The translations under genes and the position numbers were made by a program. A stretch of 64,000 nt of DNA from Drechmeria coniospora (lineage: Eukaryota; Ascomycota; Sordariomycetes; Hypocreales; Ophiocordycipitaceae). The stretch covers positions 3,131,390 to 3,195,389 of the forward strand of contig NC_054391.1 in assembly GCF_001625195.1 (NCBI RefSeq), in the 5' to 3' direction. Position 1 is the first letter of the stretch. The number at the start of each line of letters is the position of its first letter. This document shows, piece by piece, positions 11,950 through 23,062 of the stretch. The notes below the pieces were generated by a model, which searched no databases, was not told the DNA's origin, and saw only the letters and a program-made list of their open reading frames with translations.

Positions 11950-13255
11950 TCGAGTCGCTGCCGGAGCGATGGGCGGACTTGCTGGTCAATATTCTTCAGG
12001 ATGTGGAAATTCTCGCTCGAATGGTGGTCCGAGTCGCTGCATCGACTGGCCGGTCAAACGTTGGTCAGATGCCGACATGCACACCGGCCAGAGGTCCGAG
12101 TCGCCGCAGTAGTGACTGACTGGCTTGCTGGCCCATATTCGTCAAAACGGTCGATATTGAAACTTGAATGTAGGACCGAGCCGCTGCAGTGGTGATGGAC
12201 CGACTTGCTGGTTGAATATTCGTCAGAATGCCGACATGGAAACTGACTGGAGGTCCGAGTCGCCGCAGCAGCGGCTCACTGGCTTGTCGGTCCATATTCG
12301 TCAAAAGGTCGAAATGGAAACTTTTGAATAGAGGACCGAGCCGCTGCAGTGGTGACGGACGGACTTGCTGGTCGATATTCGTCAGAATGTCGAAATTGAG
12401 ACTAAATAAGGGTCAGAGTTGCTGCAGCAGTGGCTGACTGATTCGTTAAAAGATCCAAGTAGAAACTGAATGGGGGTCCGAGTCGCCGGAGCAGTGATGG
12501 TCTGGCGTGCCGGTTAAGCATTCGTCGGAATATCGAAATTGAAACTGAAACTGAACGGAGGCCCTAGTCGCCGCAGCAGTGGCTGATTGACTTGCTGGTT
12601 GATATTCGTTAGAATGTCGAAATTGAGACTAAATGGGGGTCCGAGTCGCTGCAGCAGCAATGGTCTGGCTTGCCGATCAAGCATTCGTCGGAGCGTCCAA
12701 ATTGAAACTGAGTGGAGGCCCGAGTCGCTGCAGCAGTGATGGACTGGCTTGCCGGTTAAGCATTCGTCGGATAGTCCAAATTGAAACCATGGAGGCCCGA
12801 GTCGCTGCAGCAGTGACGGACTGCCTAGCCGGTCCATGCTCGTAAAAAGGTCGAAATTGAGACTAAATAATGGTCCGAGTCGCTGCAGCCGTGGCCTGCT
12901 GGTCAAAGATCCGTGAAAAAAAGTCCAAGTGGAAACTGAATGGGGTCCGAGTCGCTGCAGCAGTGATTGACTGGCTTGCCGGTTAAGCATTCGTCGGAAC
13001 GTCCAAAGTGAAACTATGGAGGCCCGAGCCGCTGCAGCAGTGACGGACTGCCTAGCCGGTCCATGCTCGTAAAAAGGTCGAAATTGAAACTTGAATAGAG
13101 GACCGAGCCACTGCAGTGGCGACGGACGGACTTGCTGGTCAATGTTCGCCAGAATAGAGGACCGAGTCGCCGCGGTGGTGATTGACTGATTTGTTGGTCT
13201 ACATGTTCCTAGGAGGGTCGAGGCTGCTGCTAGATCGAGGTCCGAGTCGCCACCC
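11950..13255. repeat. Degenerate minisatellite, unit about 79 bases, roughly 16 copies
   Basis: Copies start with CCGAGTCGCTGCAGCAG or a close variant, near positions 12030, 12093, 12174, 12253, 12333, 12412, 12476, 12562, 12640, 12719, 12797, 12871, 12945, 13023, 13101, 13160 and 13240. Inside each unit the order is constant: CCGAGTCGCTGCAG, GGACTTGCTGGT, ATTCGTCAGAATG, AAATTGAAACT. The left-most unit (11950-12030) is the most gene-like and is open in the frame ESLPERWADLLVNILQ. Most other copies have TGA where the first has CGA, so the array is not coding as a whole. Confidence 0.9.
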
Positions 13256-14040
13256 CAAGGCTCGGCCGAATATGCTGCCCTCGCCTGCCGTCGCCAGCGC
13301 TCAGCACATGGGCCACACCGCTAGGCGGCACCGAAAGTACGCGGGAATATGGCGCCATGTCGAGCATCGTGCCATGATAGCTATGGGCCGTCGACGTAGT
13401 ATGGCGTAGCCTTTCTCGTCTTGGAATGGCATCGCAAGCATCGACGGGGAGAGTAGGTTAGGAAGATGCCCCATCGAGGCATGCTCGTAGCGGAAGGGGA
13501 AGCAGCCTCCTCCGCTGTGGCTTCGTTGATCGTCCTCGATGGCCTAAACACTCCTAGCAGGCGATGATGGGCAAAACGTTGTGCCGCCCCGTTCGAATCA
13601 TGCACGTTTCATCGACCTATGCCGATACGGAGCCTATACGTACGAGTGGTATCATTTCATCCGCGCGTCTCCTCTCCAGCGTACGTCTCCTCCCGTCGTT
13701 TGTCGTTTGGTCCGTGTGGCGCTCAGGGCAAGCATGATGCGATGGATGATAAAAGGGTCCAAAGAGTGGAGGAAGCACAGAGTGGTAGAAGCTGATGAAT
13801 GGCTGATTCTGCCATGGAGAGCCCATCGTTCCACGCGAGACTTGAATCGACATTCGTCCAGACGGGGTAGCGCTGGGCCTGCTTGGCTTGCCGGGGAAGA
13901 GCATGTGTAGTAATCACTAGGTGCGGAATTGCGAGTGCTGTGCTTGTAATACGCGTTCGGAATGGCCGAAGAAGTGAAGGAGGGGAAAAAAGGAGCTCAC
14001 GGAACCAGCGACGTTGCGGAGCTTGGCCTCGGCTCCTCTA

Positions 14041-14730
14041 GCACGGCAAGTATCGATTCTACCTAGTATAGGTGTACTTGTAGTACATGTACTGTAGGTG
14101 CACATGTCCATGTACTGTAGGTGCACATATCCATGTACTGTACATGTATAAATCCAAGTACTCCGTAGTTGAACCCCTACTTGAGTACTGTACTTGCATG
14201 TATTATTAGGATAATTAATCGCAGTACTTGCGTGTATTCATAGTAGGTAATTACTGTAGTTTCAGTACTTGCTTGTAAGTATGTGTTAGTAGTACTGTGC
14301 TGTACTGTGCTGTAGGTACAGACATGTACGGAGTGATACTCGGCAAGTACAGTACGCAGTTACAGGACTTGCTTGTACATGTACCTACTCGGTACTGCTA
14401 ACTACATGCACTTAGTATTAACACTTGCGCGTGCACACTTGCGTCTACAACTACTGTACAGTACGTGAGTCCATGAGTTCGCTCACAGTACGGACGGAGT
14501 ACAACATACTTGCAAGTAATTACAGTACTTGATGCATGTACAGTAATATTGCAGTGTTCCTAGGTGTATCCGTACTTACAACTACTTACTCAACTATTAT
14601 GTACTAGGTGCTAGACCTGGCAGCTGAGCGTCCTAGAACCAGTGGAGATTGCAGACATCATGCTGCTATTAGCACAAGTACCCTAGGCCCTAACTAAGTA
14701 CCTAGTACTTACATAAAGTACACCGCGGAG
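14041..14730. repeat. GTAC-word island
   Basis: Dense short words with GTAC cores (GTACTTGC, CAGTACTTG, ACGGAGTAC, CATGTACTGTAG) and no long open frame. This is one of about eleven such islands in the window. They hold no fixed unit and look like many overlapping short palindromes rather than a tandem array. Confidence 0.75.
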
Positions 14731-16603
14731 GAATAATACACCTGTACTAATTGCGGCGCACGCGGCAGAGACGTAATTTACAGTGCATGCTGCACAGTGC
14801 GACTAGGTCTATTCGCATGGACAAATACAGTATGCGTGAAATCCCTACGACTGAGGATGTCTTGCATGTACTTGCTTGCACCTACACCAAAGTCTATCTA
14901 GACGTGCCTCCTCGGCAGCTTCACGCGTCACCTACGCCAACCATGTACGGTCTTTCTGTGCACGGCAAGCAGCGATGAGTGCGGACAAACCGGGAGCCAA
15001 AGGGAATCGTATTCGCAACCTTTCCGCACAAACGTGTGCAATGATCGATCCGAATCCATCGGCAGGCAGAGGCCATGGCGGTGGCAACGCTCAAGTCGGC
15101 GTCGTGCGAAGTAACGCCAACGACATGCCTACCCGCGAGCACCGTGCGCCTGCTCGTGCATGGGCGGAAGCCAGGATTTATTCCATCGGCCCCGTCGGGC
15201 GATCGACGCAGCCGGCCATCGTCTGCCCTCCCCGTCGGGCGGCGGATTATGCGCATGCGCCGTTAGCTCCGACCGCGTGGTTCGGTTGGCGCCGTCAGGG
15301 GTGATGCGCATTTTTGCATCACAAAGGGACATTCTTGGCCACGTTAAGCCATGACGGCTAGCGCGATGCCTACCATGTACGGCCCATGACATGGTGAGGC
15401 GGTGCCAGCTACTACCGGTGCGTGAACCTGACGATCAAGAAGCCTTCATGCCAGCATGCACCTGCTCGCAGCACGGATGAGCCGAATCACAAGTACGCAG
15501 CATGGGCCTCTCGTGGCCGTACGCACCATGCTTGCTTCGAGGACGGCACGTGCTGCGGAGAGACGTCGGCCAAGAAGGGAAGAAACGTAAGTAATGGCCA
15601 GTTTTGGGACAGTGCCGGGGTCGCCTTGGAGCGCGAACCTGCGGCGAAAGCGACGAGCCCCGTCGGGGTCCGTCTGTGTGGTCAACCGTCAGCATGCCTG
15701 TTCCCACACACACCAGAACCCAACGGACCGGTAGATGGGACCGGCTCCACGCGCCAGAGAATAGAAGGGGAGGGTGGGGCGCTCGATAGTAATTCCTCGA
15801 CGTATTAGTCTGCTCTCTCGAGCAAGGACGACGCTCGTGTGCGAGGGCTTGCATGTTCTTGCCCCTCGTCATCGGATGCTTGCTGCTTGGACACCGGCTC
15901 GCGACGCAAAGCCGATCGCTTCCCATGCGCGGCCGATCATCCCTCTACACTGTACGCAGCCAGGCCGCAGGGGCGGGCGCGGGCGAGGAGCGCATGGCAC
16001 GTCGGATCGCTCACACACGTACTTGCACCTACGCCTCGGAGGCAAACAAGTGCAAGCACCGTACGTACTTGCACCTACTTACTTACTCAGGCACCAGGTC
16101 GAGCTCGACGAATCCTACAATAGCACCGCATACCACTGGTGCTCAACTGCCTGCACTCGCAATTTCGAAGCGGGGCCGCTGGCACCCAGATGAGTTGATA
16201 TCAAGGGGGGGGGGGTTGGTGGGTGGGGGACATGGATGCGTTTCTTTCGACCATCACGGTCCATTATACCACAGGTACCCACACGAATCGCGATAAACTA
16301 CCCGCGCGAGCATACTTACTGTACTTGGAAACGCATTGGCGGGCGAGGCGGTGGATTGCCGGGCGAGTACCGCAGGCGTGCGTACCGTGGTCTTCGGAGC
16401 GATGCTTCGTCTGCCGACGCCGGCGCGTGGGAGGAGATGACTCGTCATGAATTCGGCTCATCTCCCCCAGCTCCGCTACCCACCAGCTATAAAAGCAAGG
16501 ACGGGCCTTGGCTGGACGGGAGATGGCCCGTCCGTCCTCGTCCAAACGTCGCTCCATTCCTGCCGCGAAAGAGAGCAAGTCCCCCATCCCCTCGGCCTTC
16601 AAG

Positions 16604-17889
16604 ATGCGGCCCTCCCTCGCCCTCGTCGTTCCCCTTCTCGCCCGGGCCGTCCCGGCGGCGGACGAGAAGGCGCCGGCCGCTCAGGATGCTCAGGCCGACC
16701 AGAGCGCCCCCGCCGCCGGCTGTCCCAGCGACTCGGTGCACGATCTGTTGCAGGAAAACCTTCACTGCCCGGTCCACGACGCCGATGCCTACGCCTCGGC
16801 CCAGGTGGCCTACCAGAACGCGGCCTTTGTCGAAAGCGTGCGCGTCTGCATCCCCGCCCTCCACGGGAAGTCGGTGTTTGAAAAACGGCACATTCCGGGG
16901 ACGGGAACGCATGAGCATCGTCACGGTGCGAGCCCCAACGTCCCGCGAGGCAACAAGTTGATTCGCTGACTCCGAGTCTCTCGTGGCAGATCTCGCCTGC
17001 ACCCTCTCGACCTCCCTGTGGGGATGCGCCCACGGGCTGCAGTGCCAGTATAAGCGGAGATGTGTGCGCGGTCCGAGGCTTGCCTGTCCCAGAAAATCAA
17101 AGGAGTTGCACTGCAAGATGCTGGACGGCGTGCCCGAGGGGTACGGGCCCAAGTTTGACAAGCTCCGCCTGCTCGTCGAGTTCGGCAGCTTCCCCGCCGC
17201 CGGCTCGCTCTACGCCAACGTCAGGGTCAAGGACACCATCAAGACGGTCAAGTTTGGCAAAACCGTCCGGGGCCGGGTCGTCCTCCAGCACGACGTCGAC
17301 CTAGAAGGCTTGTTCGGCGCGCAGGCCATCGACGTCAAGGACTTGTCGTACCTCGGCCTCGTGTACGAACCTCCGGCGAGCAATGTCCCGTTGACCTTTC
17401 TCGACTCCTGCAACAAGTTGGTCATCAAAGGTACCTCGCCCCCAGCCCCTTGTCGCTTCGTCCCGGACCGCCTTCGCTCACCCTCGGCCTCGACAGATGT
17501 CAAGTTGGTCCTGCACCAAACGGGGAGCGGCCTGGACTTTTCATACAACCCCGTGGCCGTCCGGGGAGCGCCTGGGACGCAGCCGGAGACTGGCAGCGTC
17601 AAGCCGATCGCTTCGGTCGGGGAAGGCGACGTGCCGCTGACCACGGCTAGAGCCATCGACGTTTGCGCCCACGCCATGAAGCCCATCCTCAACCTACCGC
17701 TCCCTTTGGCCGGCTGGCAGACAAGCATCGGACTTCCGACGGAGACTCTCATGGAAAAGAAATGCAACGTACGCGCCCCCCCCCCGCCTTGACCTGCGAG
17801 CCATGACCGGACGCTGACGAGGCTGGAAACGGCAGGACTCCAAAGGGCACCCAGGTCCCTGCGGCGTGCTGTCACGCTACAGGCGATGA
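16604..17889 (+). CDS. Secreted Cys-containing protein with one PLAT-like (enterotoxin-tail type) domain
   Basis: Four exons (16604-16925, 16990-17430, 17497-17768, 17836-17889) join in frame to 362 aa. Residues 1-19 are a signal peptide (MRPSLALVVPLLARAVPAA). A Cys-bearing N-terminal part follows, then about 140 residues starting KFDKLRLLVEFG with the motif DVDLEGLFGAQAIDVKDL. The same motif occurs twice in the secreted protein at 38514-41380. From memory, such domains form the C-terminal part of proteins annotated as enterotoxin-A-like in insect- and nematode-associated Hypocreales; a beta-sandwich (PLAT-like) fold is inference. I see no ADP-ribosyltransferase or enzymatic motif. Many Cys fit an extracellular, disulphide-bonded protein. 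The first intron (from 16926) is the least certain boundary. An earlier in-frame ATG exists, but the chosen start places the signal peptide at the N-terminus. Confidence 0.7.
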
Positions 17890-18381
17890 CCCGCAAAGGT
17901 GGCCATGGGCCGGGTCGACGGCCGCGGGTAGGAGGGCGCTGCACCTCGTTCGATGGCAGCGGGATCTGCCGGACCGCCTTCATTGTGTTGCATTTCGTCT
18001 TCTTTCACTTGCTGGCAGAAAAATGTCTGCTCGACGGCGCACGGCGTACGGGGACCGATGGACGGCGTTGCGGCTGAGCATGCTTTACCATGCTAAGGAG
18101 TATCCAGAACCTAAGAGGGGGTTGCAAGTTACGACGAAGATGATGCTGCTTTCGGCCTTGCACGTGCTCAGGCATCCAAGTGACCTTATTCGCTGCGCCG
18201 TAGGTGGCTCGCAAGCACGCGCCAGCATCGAGTGCTGAAAACTGCCCTGAACAGGCCCTCTGGGTCCTCTGGAAGGGTGCTAAGGGATGGCATCGTCACC
18301 CAGCAGTCGCCTGGACGGCGGTACGGAGTACTGGGTACTTGCTCCATCCAGGCCCAAGGTGGTGCCGGTGGCTGTTGCTAC

Positions 18382-18458
18382 AGTGGGGTGGCAAAAATGT
18401 CGATTCGATTTGTAGGAGTAGCGCTACCAAAGCTGAATCGTCACTTTTGTCAAGTGAC
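18382..18458 (-). repeat. 77-base dispersed element, copy A
   Basis: On the minus strand it starts GTCACTTGACAAAAGTGACG, passes through GTAGCGCTACTCC and ends TTTTTGCCACCCCACT. It is the same length as copies B (29940-30016) and C (56960-57036) and differs from C at about 4 of 77 bases. It lies between genes, about 500 bases after the secreted-protein gene. Confidence 0.92.
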
Positions 18459-18639
18459 TGTACCAGCAAGTACCTGTACCTACAAGCAAGCAAGTGCTCG
18501 TACAATTAATCGCACGGACACGTACGCCATGATGGCCCAAGTGCACTGTACATGTATTATTGCACACAGTACGGATGCTGTAGTTGAGTCTACTTGCAGG
18601 CGCGGCAGCTGCATGCCCCTGTAGCCCCGGGAAGTGTAC

Positions 18640-20240
18640 TGCACAGTTACCTGTAAGTGTACTGTACAGTTACCTGTAGGTGTTCTGCACGGTTATCTGT
18701 AAGTGTAGTACTCCGTACTAAGGTACTGGGCAGTTACCTGCAAGCAAGTGTACTTACCTAGTACTGACTGCACAGCAATACTTGCACTGTAACCAAGTAC
18801 CTCGTGCTCCGTGCAGAAAAGTACCTAGTACATTACATAGTATCTCCATAGTGCAGTGCACTTACATGTGATACAAGCTCCAAGCAATACGGCCTACCCC
18901 CTTCGCTGGTCCGGAGCAGGAAACACGAGCCTGCGCAACGTCAGGCGTACCCTTGCGCCCCGAGCCTCCTCCGTCGCGAGTACTTGTGAAGTACTCAAGT
19001 ATACTGTAGGTAATAGTGATTGGCATGGGCCAATTCGATGTCGAGGCAATGCCAGCTCGACGGGCTTGGCGGCCAACATTTTAGGTAATACTGCACCTCA
19101 CCTCATCGTACTCGTACGAGGACGTGATTGCATGCAACTCGTACCATGTACATGTACGGAGTACTGACGGAGTACTTACTCCGTACTTGCACCTATATAT
19201 ATTGTGTACGAGTATTATCAGTAATCTAGCACGAACAGTACAGTACGGAGTACTTGTACAGTGCTTAAGTAGATGCACTGTACTTGGGTGCTGCATGTCC
19301 GTAAGAGTACTTGTACAACGTATTTTTTCGTACCAAGTAGGGGGTGCATGTCCGCACGGTACATTTTGCATGCAGACAAGTCAGTGTGTGTGGCAGCCAT
19401 TCGCATGCACTGTACGGAGTACGTAGGTACTATTACTAGGTACTTGGCCAAAGCCAGCACCTCCGTACTTGTACTTGTAGTTGTGCTCCGTACAGTACAC
19501 AGACAGTAGATGTACAAGTACTCCGAACATGGATGGACATGAGTATATTAGTAATAATAGTTGCACTCCGTACTAGGTATACAGAGTCCTGTTATGGTGC
19601 TTACCCAGTACCCTTGTCCGACTAATACAGTCCCAATATCTGTACTGCATTAAAAATACTCCATACACTTAGCCATCCAAGTATAGACCTTGGCCCATCG
19701 CCCGCTGGCCCCCTGCTTTCAACTTGTTACCATTAGTAATATTACCCAGTGCGATCCCAAACATGTGATAATTACATGGACCGTACGGAGTACGGAGTCT
19801 CCGTACGTGATTGTCTGCAGGTGTACTCCGTACAGTGCAGTAATTGCACGAATGCACACTTTTTAAATGTACTTACACGGTACACGCAATTGCACCTACT
19901 TGCTTAATTACAGTACTCCGTACGGAGTATTCCGTACCTACAAGTACTGTACTTGCACGGATGGTGCGCCCAGTACGTGCACTTACTTGGTATTCCTGTA
20001 CTTGATACCAAACCAGAACCCAAATGCCAAGCGAGGCTGCAAGGTGCGTACAACTACATGCAGGAAGTACTTACTTGCTTACGAGTACTTGTACGGAGTG
20101 CAATTGCAGGAATCGCCAAGACCCGGATGGTATTGCTTCCAGTAATATAGTACGGAGCACTCCGTACTCCGTAGCAAGTACTTGCTTGTACTTACGTTCT
20201 GTTGTGCTTGTACAAGGGCTTCGTTGTACAGTATGCTAGG
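18640..20240. repeat. GTAC-word island
   Basis: The longest island of the window. TACTCCGTA and its complement TACGGAGTA, AAGTACTTGC and GTACAGT words recur every 10-30 bases in both orientations. There is no fixed period and no sustained open frame. Confidence 0.75.
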
Positions 20241-21137
20241 TACTGTGCGGTAAGGTTCCTAGTGTTACGTATAATACCGCCGCACCACGCTAATGCTAGT
20301 GGCCGTATTTTCTGGCACATGAATAGGTGCAAGTACATGAATTACTTGCTTGCTTCCTTGTTCCCCGCTCCCTTCGGATTAGCCATGTTCTGCAAGGCCG
20401 CAAACAAACGTGTCGACGGCAAAGGCGCCGAGACAAGTAAGTAGGTGTATCGGTAGAGTGCTCATAGGGGTGCCGGTAGAGTATGCTTAGTTCATGTCCA
20501 AGTACAGTACATGAATACATGTCCGCCCGCTTGCCGCAATGTCATCTGCGCTGCGAGGCGAGATCAACTACGGAGTATGTCGCATCATATGGCACCTACT
20601 ATGTCCACATTGACTCTGGCGCCCATTTTTTTGTGGCTGGTTTGGTGCAACAGAGTACTTGTGAATCGACTTCATCTTGTACAGCTTGAGCTCATCCACA
20701 ACTCCCTACCACATGTCCTACCACATGTAGGGGTGATGATTACCCACGCATCGGTCGCGGCAACGGCCGAATCCAGCATCATGCATTGCTCCATTGCTGG
20801 CAGATGTGGAAGTGGCAGACATTGGAAGCTCGGCTGGTTGGAAAGCAAATACGCCGTGGCCGGAAAATACAACGTCCATCGCCTTTTGAGCAGCCTGCCG
20901 TCCGTCTCGTCACCTGCTGGCCGGCCATGGATGGCACCATCCCCCTCCCCTTCAAGTCGACGGCGTGCCGGGAAACATGGTCCGCCCGCGTGCCTCGAAC
21001 CCTTCTCGTCCCCAGCTCGACGGTCCGTCCGTTTCCTTCGACAGCTCTGCGTCCCGCGCGTGTGATTCGTGCGCCGTGCGGTGCCGAAGCAGGGCGTGGA
21101 ACCAGTCGTCGAAAGTGCCAGCGCCAGCCTCGCCGGG

Positions 21138-23062
21138 CTAAAAGTTCTCCTTGCCCCAGACGTACGAGAAGCTGTCGCGGCGTCAGCAGGCACGTCACCA
21201 CCCGGCGCCGCCGTGCAGGGGGGAGGGGGGAGGATGGAGGACGGAGGACGGAGGACGGAGGGGGGAGGGGGGCGCCGGCGTACCCGGGCTCCGTGTACTT
21301 GTTGCAGTACACGTGCAGCGCGCTGCCGAGGCCCTTGGGCCCGCAGAAGAAGACGCCGGCCTCGCCGGGGCAGTGCAGCTTCCGCACGCCGCGAAAGATC
21401 ATGTCCCAGTTCGGGCGGCCAAAGTTTGTCGGGCTTCGCAGGCCCGTGATGGTGTCCTTGTCGGCGTTGGCGTCGTTGATCATGATGTTGGTCGCGTCGT
21501 CGGCCTTGATCTTGGCCGTCAGGTACGTGTGGATCTCGATTCGGTTCTCCACGTCCTGCGCCTCGACGGCGAGCAGCAGCGATCGGAACCACTCAAAGGA
21601 GCCAAAGTCGCGGCAGATCCAGAAAAAGTAGACCTTGCGCAGCCGCGTCTTCTTCTGCGGGTAGTTCATGCGGTACCAGATCGACTTGAGGATCGACGCA
21701 AACGGCGTCACGCCGATGCCGGCGCCGACGAGGATCGACGTCTCGTACTGGAACACGTCCTCCGACGCCGAGCCAAAGGGGCCGTCGATGTAGACGCGCG
21801 GCAGGATGCGCCGCAGCGCCGGGTCGACGCCGTTGCCGTTGCCGTTGCCGCTGCCGCTGCCGTTGCCGTCGCCGTCGACGCCCACCACCTTGCTCGCGTC
21901 CCCCTTGCGGCCCCATTCGCAGCCGAGCGCCTGGGAGACGGCCATGGTGAAGTCACCCTGGCAGCGCATGTGGATCGAGATGTAGTCCTCCTCGGGCGCG
22001 CTCGTCAGCGTAAAGGGGTGGTACTGCCACAGCGAGACGGCCGGGCAGCAGAAGAAGATGTACTGGCCGGCCCGCGTCCTCGTGTGCTCCTTCTTGATCT
22101 GGATCTCGCACACCTGGCTCGGGTGCTGGATCACCTTGGAGATGTACGTCTTGTGCCGACCGCGGAGCTCGCGGGCCACGCGCTCGGCGAGGTAGACGAA
22201 GCCGCCGTACATCCAGTACTGCCAGAAGACGCCGACGGCCGAGGCGCCGACGCTCGCGCAAAAGGGCGCCACGTCGGGCTGGATCATGCAAAAGGCGCCG
22301 TGCAGCGACCAGAAGAAGAAGAAGAGGATGAACATGTGGTGCGTGTACCAGAAGCGCTCGTAGTTGGCCCGCCGCGGCTTCTCCACCGACGTCAGCACCA
22401 TGCCCATGAGGGCGACGAGCATCACGTAGCCCGTCCAGCCGGGGCCGCTGGCAAAGTTGGCGAGCAGCCAGCCGTAGAAGCCGAGCTTGTTCTTGGCCGC
22501 CACCTGGGCAAAGTTGTTCCAGTGGGCGACGGTGTGGACCCACGAGAAGAAGACGATGGACCAGGCCGTGATGATGTGGAGCGAGATGTTCTTGTCGAAC
22601 TGGATGATGCCGTTGAGCGGCGTCTGGCGCAGCATCGATATGAGCGTCCGGCAGACGGGAAAGAGGATGATGGCCACGTCGACGTGCAGCACCACGGCCG
22701 ACGAGCGAGCGACGGTGTAGGTGAAGCCGAAGAGGTCTCGGGCGCCCTGCAGGCTGTCCTTGACGGCGTAGTGGACGCAGGCGAACGAGAAGATGAGCGC
22801 GTGCGCGATCATGAAGACGAAGACGAAGCTGACCAGCCCGTCAGCCGTGTCCCGGCATCGAGAGGGCGTCGTGGGTGCCGGGTGCGGGGGGAACTTACAC
22901 TCGCCGGTAGCCCTCGTTGATCATCCATCGGTCAAGCTTCTCCCTCGCCGTCAGGTCGACCTGTCGTTCCTGCGTCATCTCGCCCGACAGCAGCATGCGA
23001 GTGAGGGGCGTCCATCTCGACCGCTCCGACGGCTTCTCGTAGCCGCCGAGTTCGTAACTCAT
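21138..23062 (-). CDS. noxB: NADPH oxidase B (gp91phox-like, NoxB/Nox2)
   Basis: Membrane flavocytochrome that moves electrons from NADPH through FAD and two haems to O2, making superoxide. In filamentous fungi NoxB serves ascospore germination and infection structures. Three exons (23062-22899, 22828-21284, 21171-21138) join in frame to 580 aa. The N-terminus (LTRMLLSGEMTQERQVDLTAREKLDRWMINEGYRR) is the NoxB type and separates it from NoxA. Haem-ligand histidines sit in VHTVAHWNN and WYTHHMFILF...WSLHGAF. The FAD motif is HPFTLTSAPEED, the NADPH motif GAGIGVTPFAS, and the tiny last exon gives the family ending VWGKENF. The start chosen is the ATG of MSYELGGYEKP; an upstream frame extension carries no conserved residues. 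Odd feature: a Gly/Asn/Asp repeat (DGDGNGSGSGNGNGNG) inserted between the FAD and NADPH motifs. The last intron is C-rich and 112 bases long. Confidence 0.97.

Larger units (their letters stand above)
9109..16603. other. 7.5-kb gene-free region with two minisatellites and a GTAC island
   Basis: I see no supportable gene. Contents in order: a leader and flank (9109-9600), a 7-base minisatellite (9610-9765), mixed sequence with scattered GTAC words (9800-11900), a block of about 79-base tandem repeats (11950-13255), non-repetitive sequence (13260-14040), a dense GTAC-word island (14041-14730), and non-repetitive sequence with many short open frames up to the next gene. None of the short frames has a recognisable domain or a convincing intron-exon structure. 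Confidence 0.5.
17890..21137. other. Intergenic region with 77-base element copy A and a long GTAC island
   Basis: No gene seen. It contains copy A of the 77-base dispersed element (18382-18458), a GTAC-word island from about 18640 to 20240, and about 900 bases of ordinary sequence before the NoxB stop codon. An open frame continues past the NoxB stop as far as 20779 on the minus strand, but this is read-through of its last intron in another frame. Confidence 0.55.

Noticed and set aside
12514..12990. 158-codon minus-strand frame with repeating LLQRLGP motifs
   Set aside because: It is a reading of the 79-base minisatellite; it shifts relative to the unit and has no start context or homology that I recognise.
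11950..13255. CRISPR-like array
   Set aside because: Units are directly adjacent with no unique spacers, and the genome is eukaryotic.
13580..13620. GTTCGAATC motif resembling a tRNA T-arm
   Set aside because: I could not pair an acceptor stem, D-arm or anticodon arm around it.
20779..21137. Minus-strand extension of the NoxB frame beyond its stop codon
   Set aside because: The frame runs through the last intron in the wrong phase. The short exon 21171-21138 gives the conserved NOX ending, so the extension is not coding.
21151..22920. Long plus-strand open frame (589 codons) opposite NoxB
   Set aside because: Antisense shadow caused by third-position GC bias; the translation is Asp/Arg/Val/Ala-rich with no domain.
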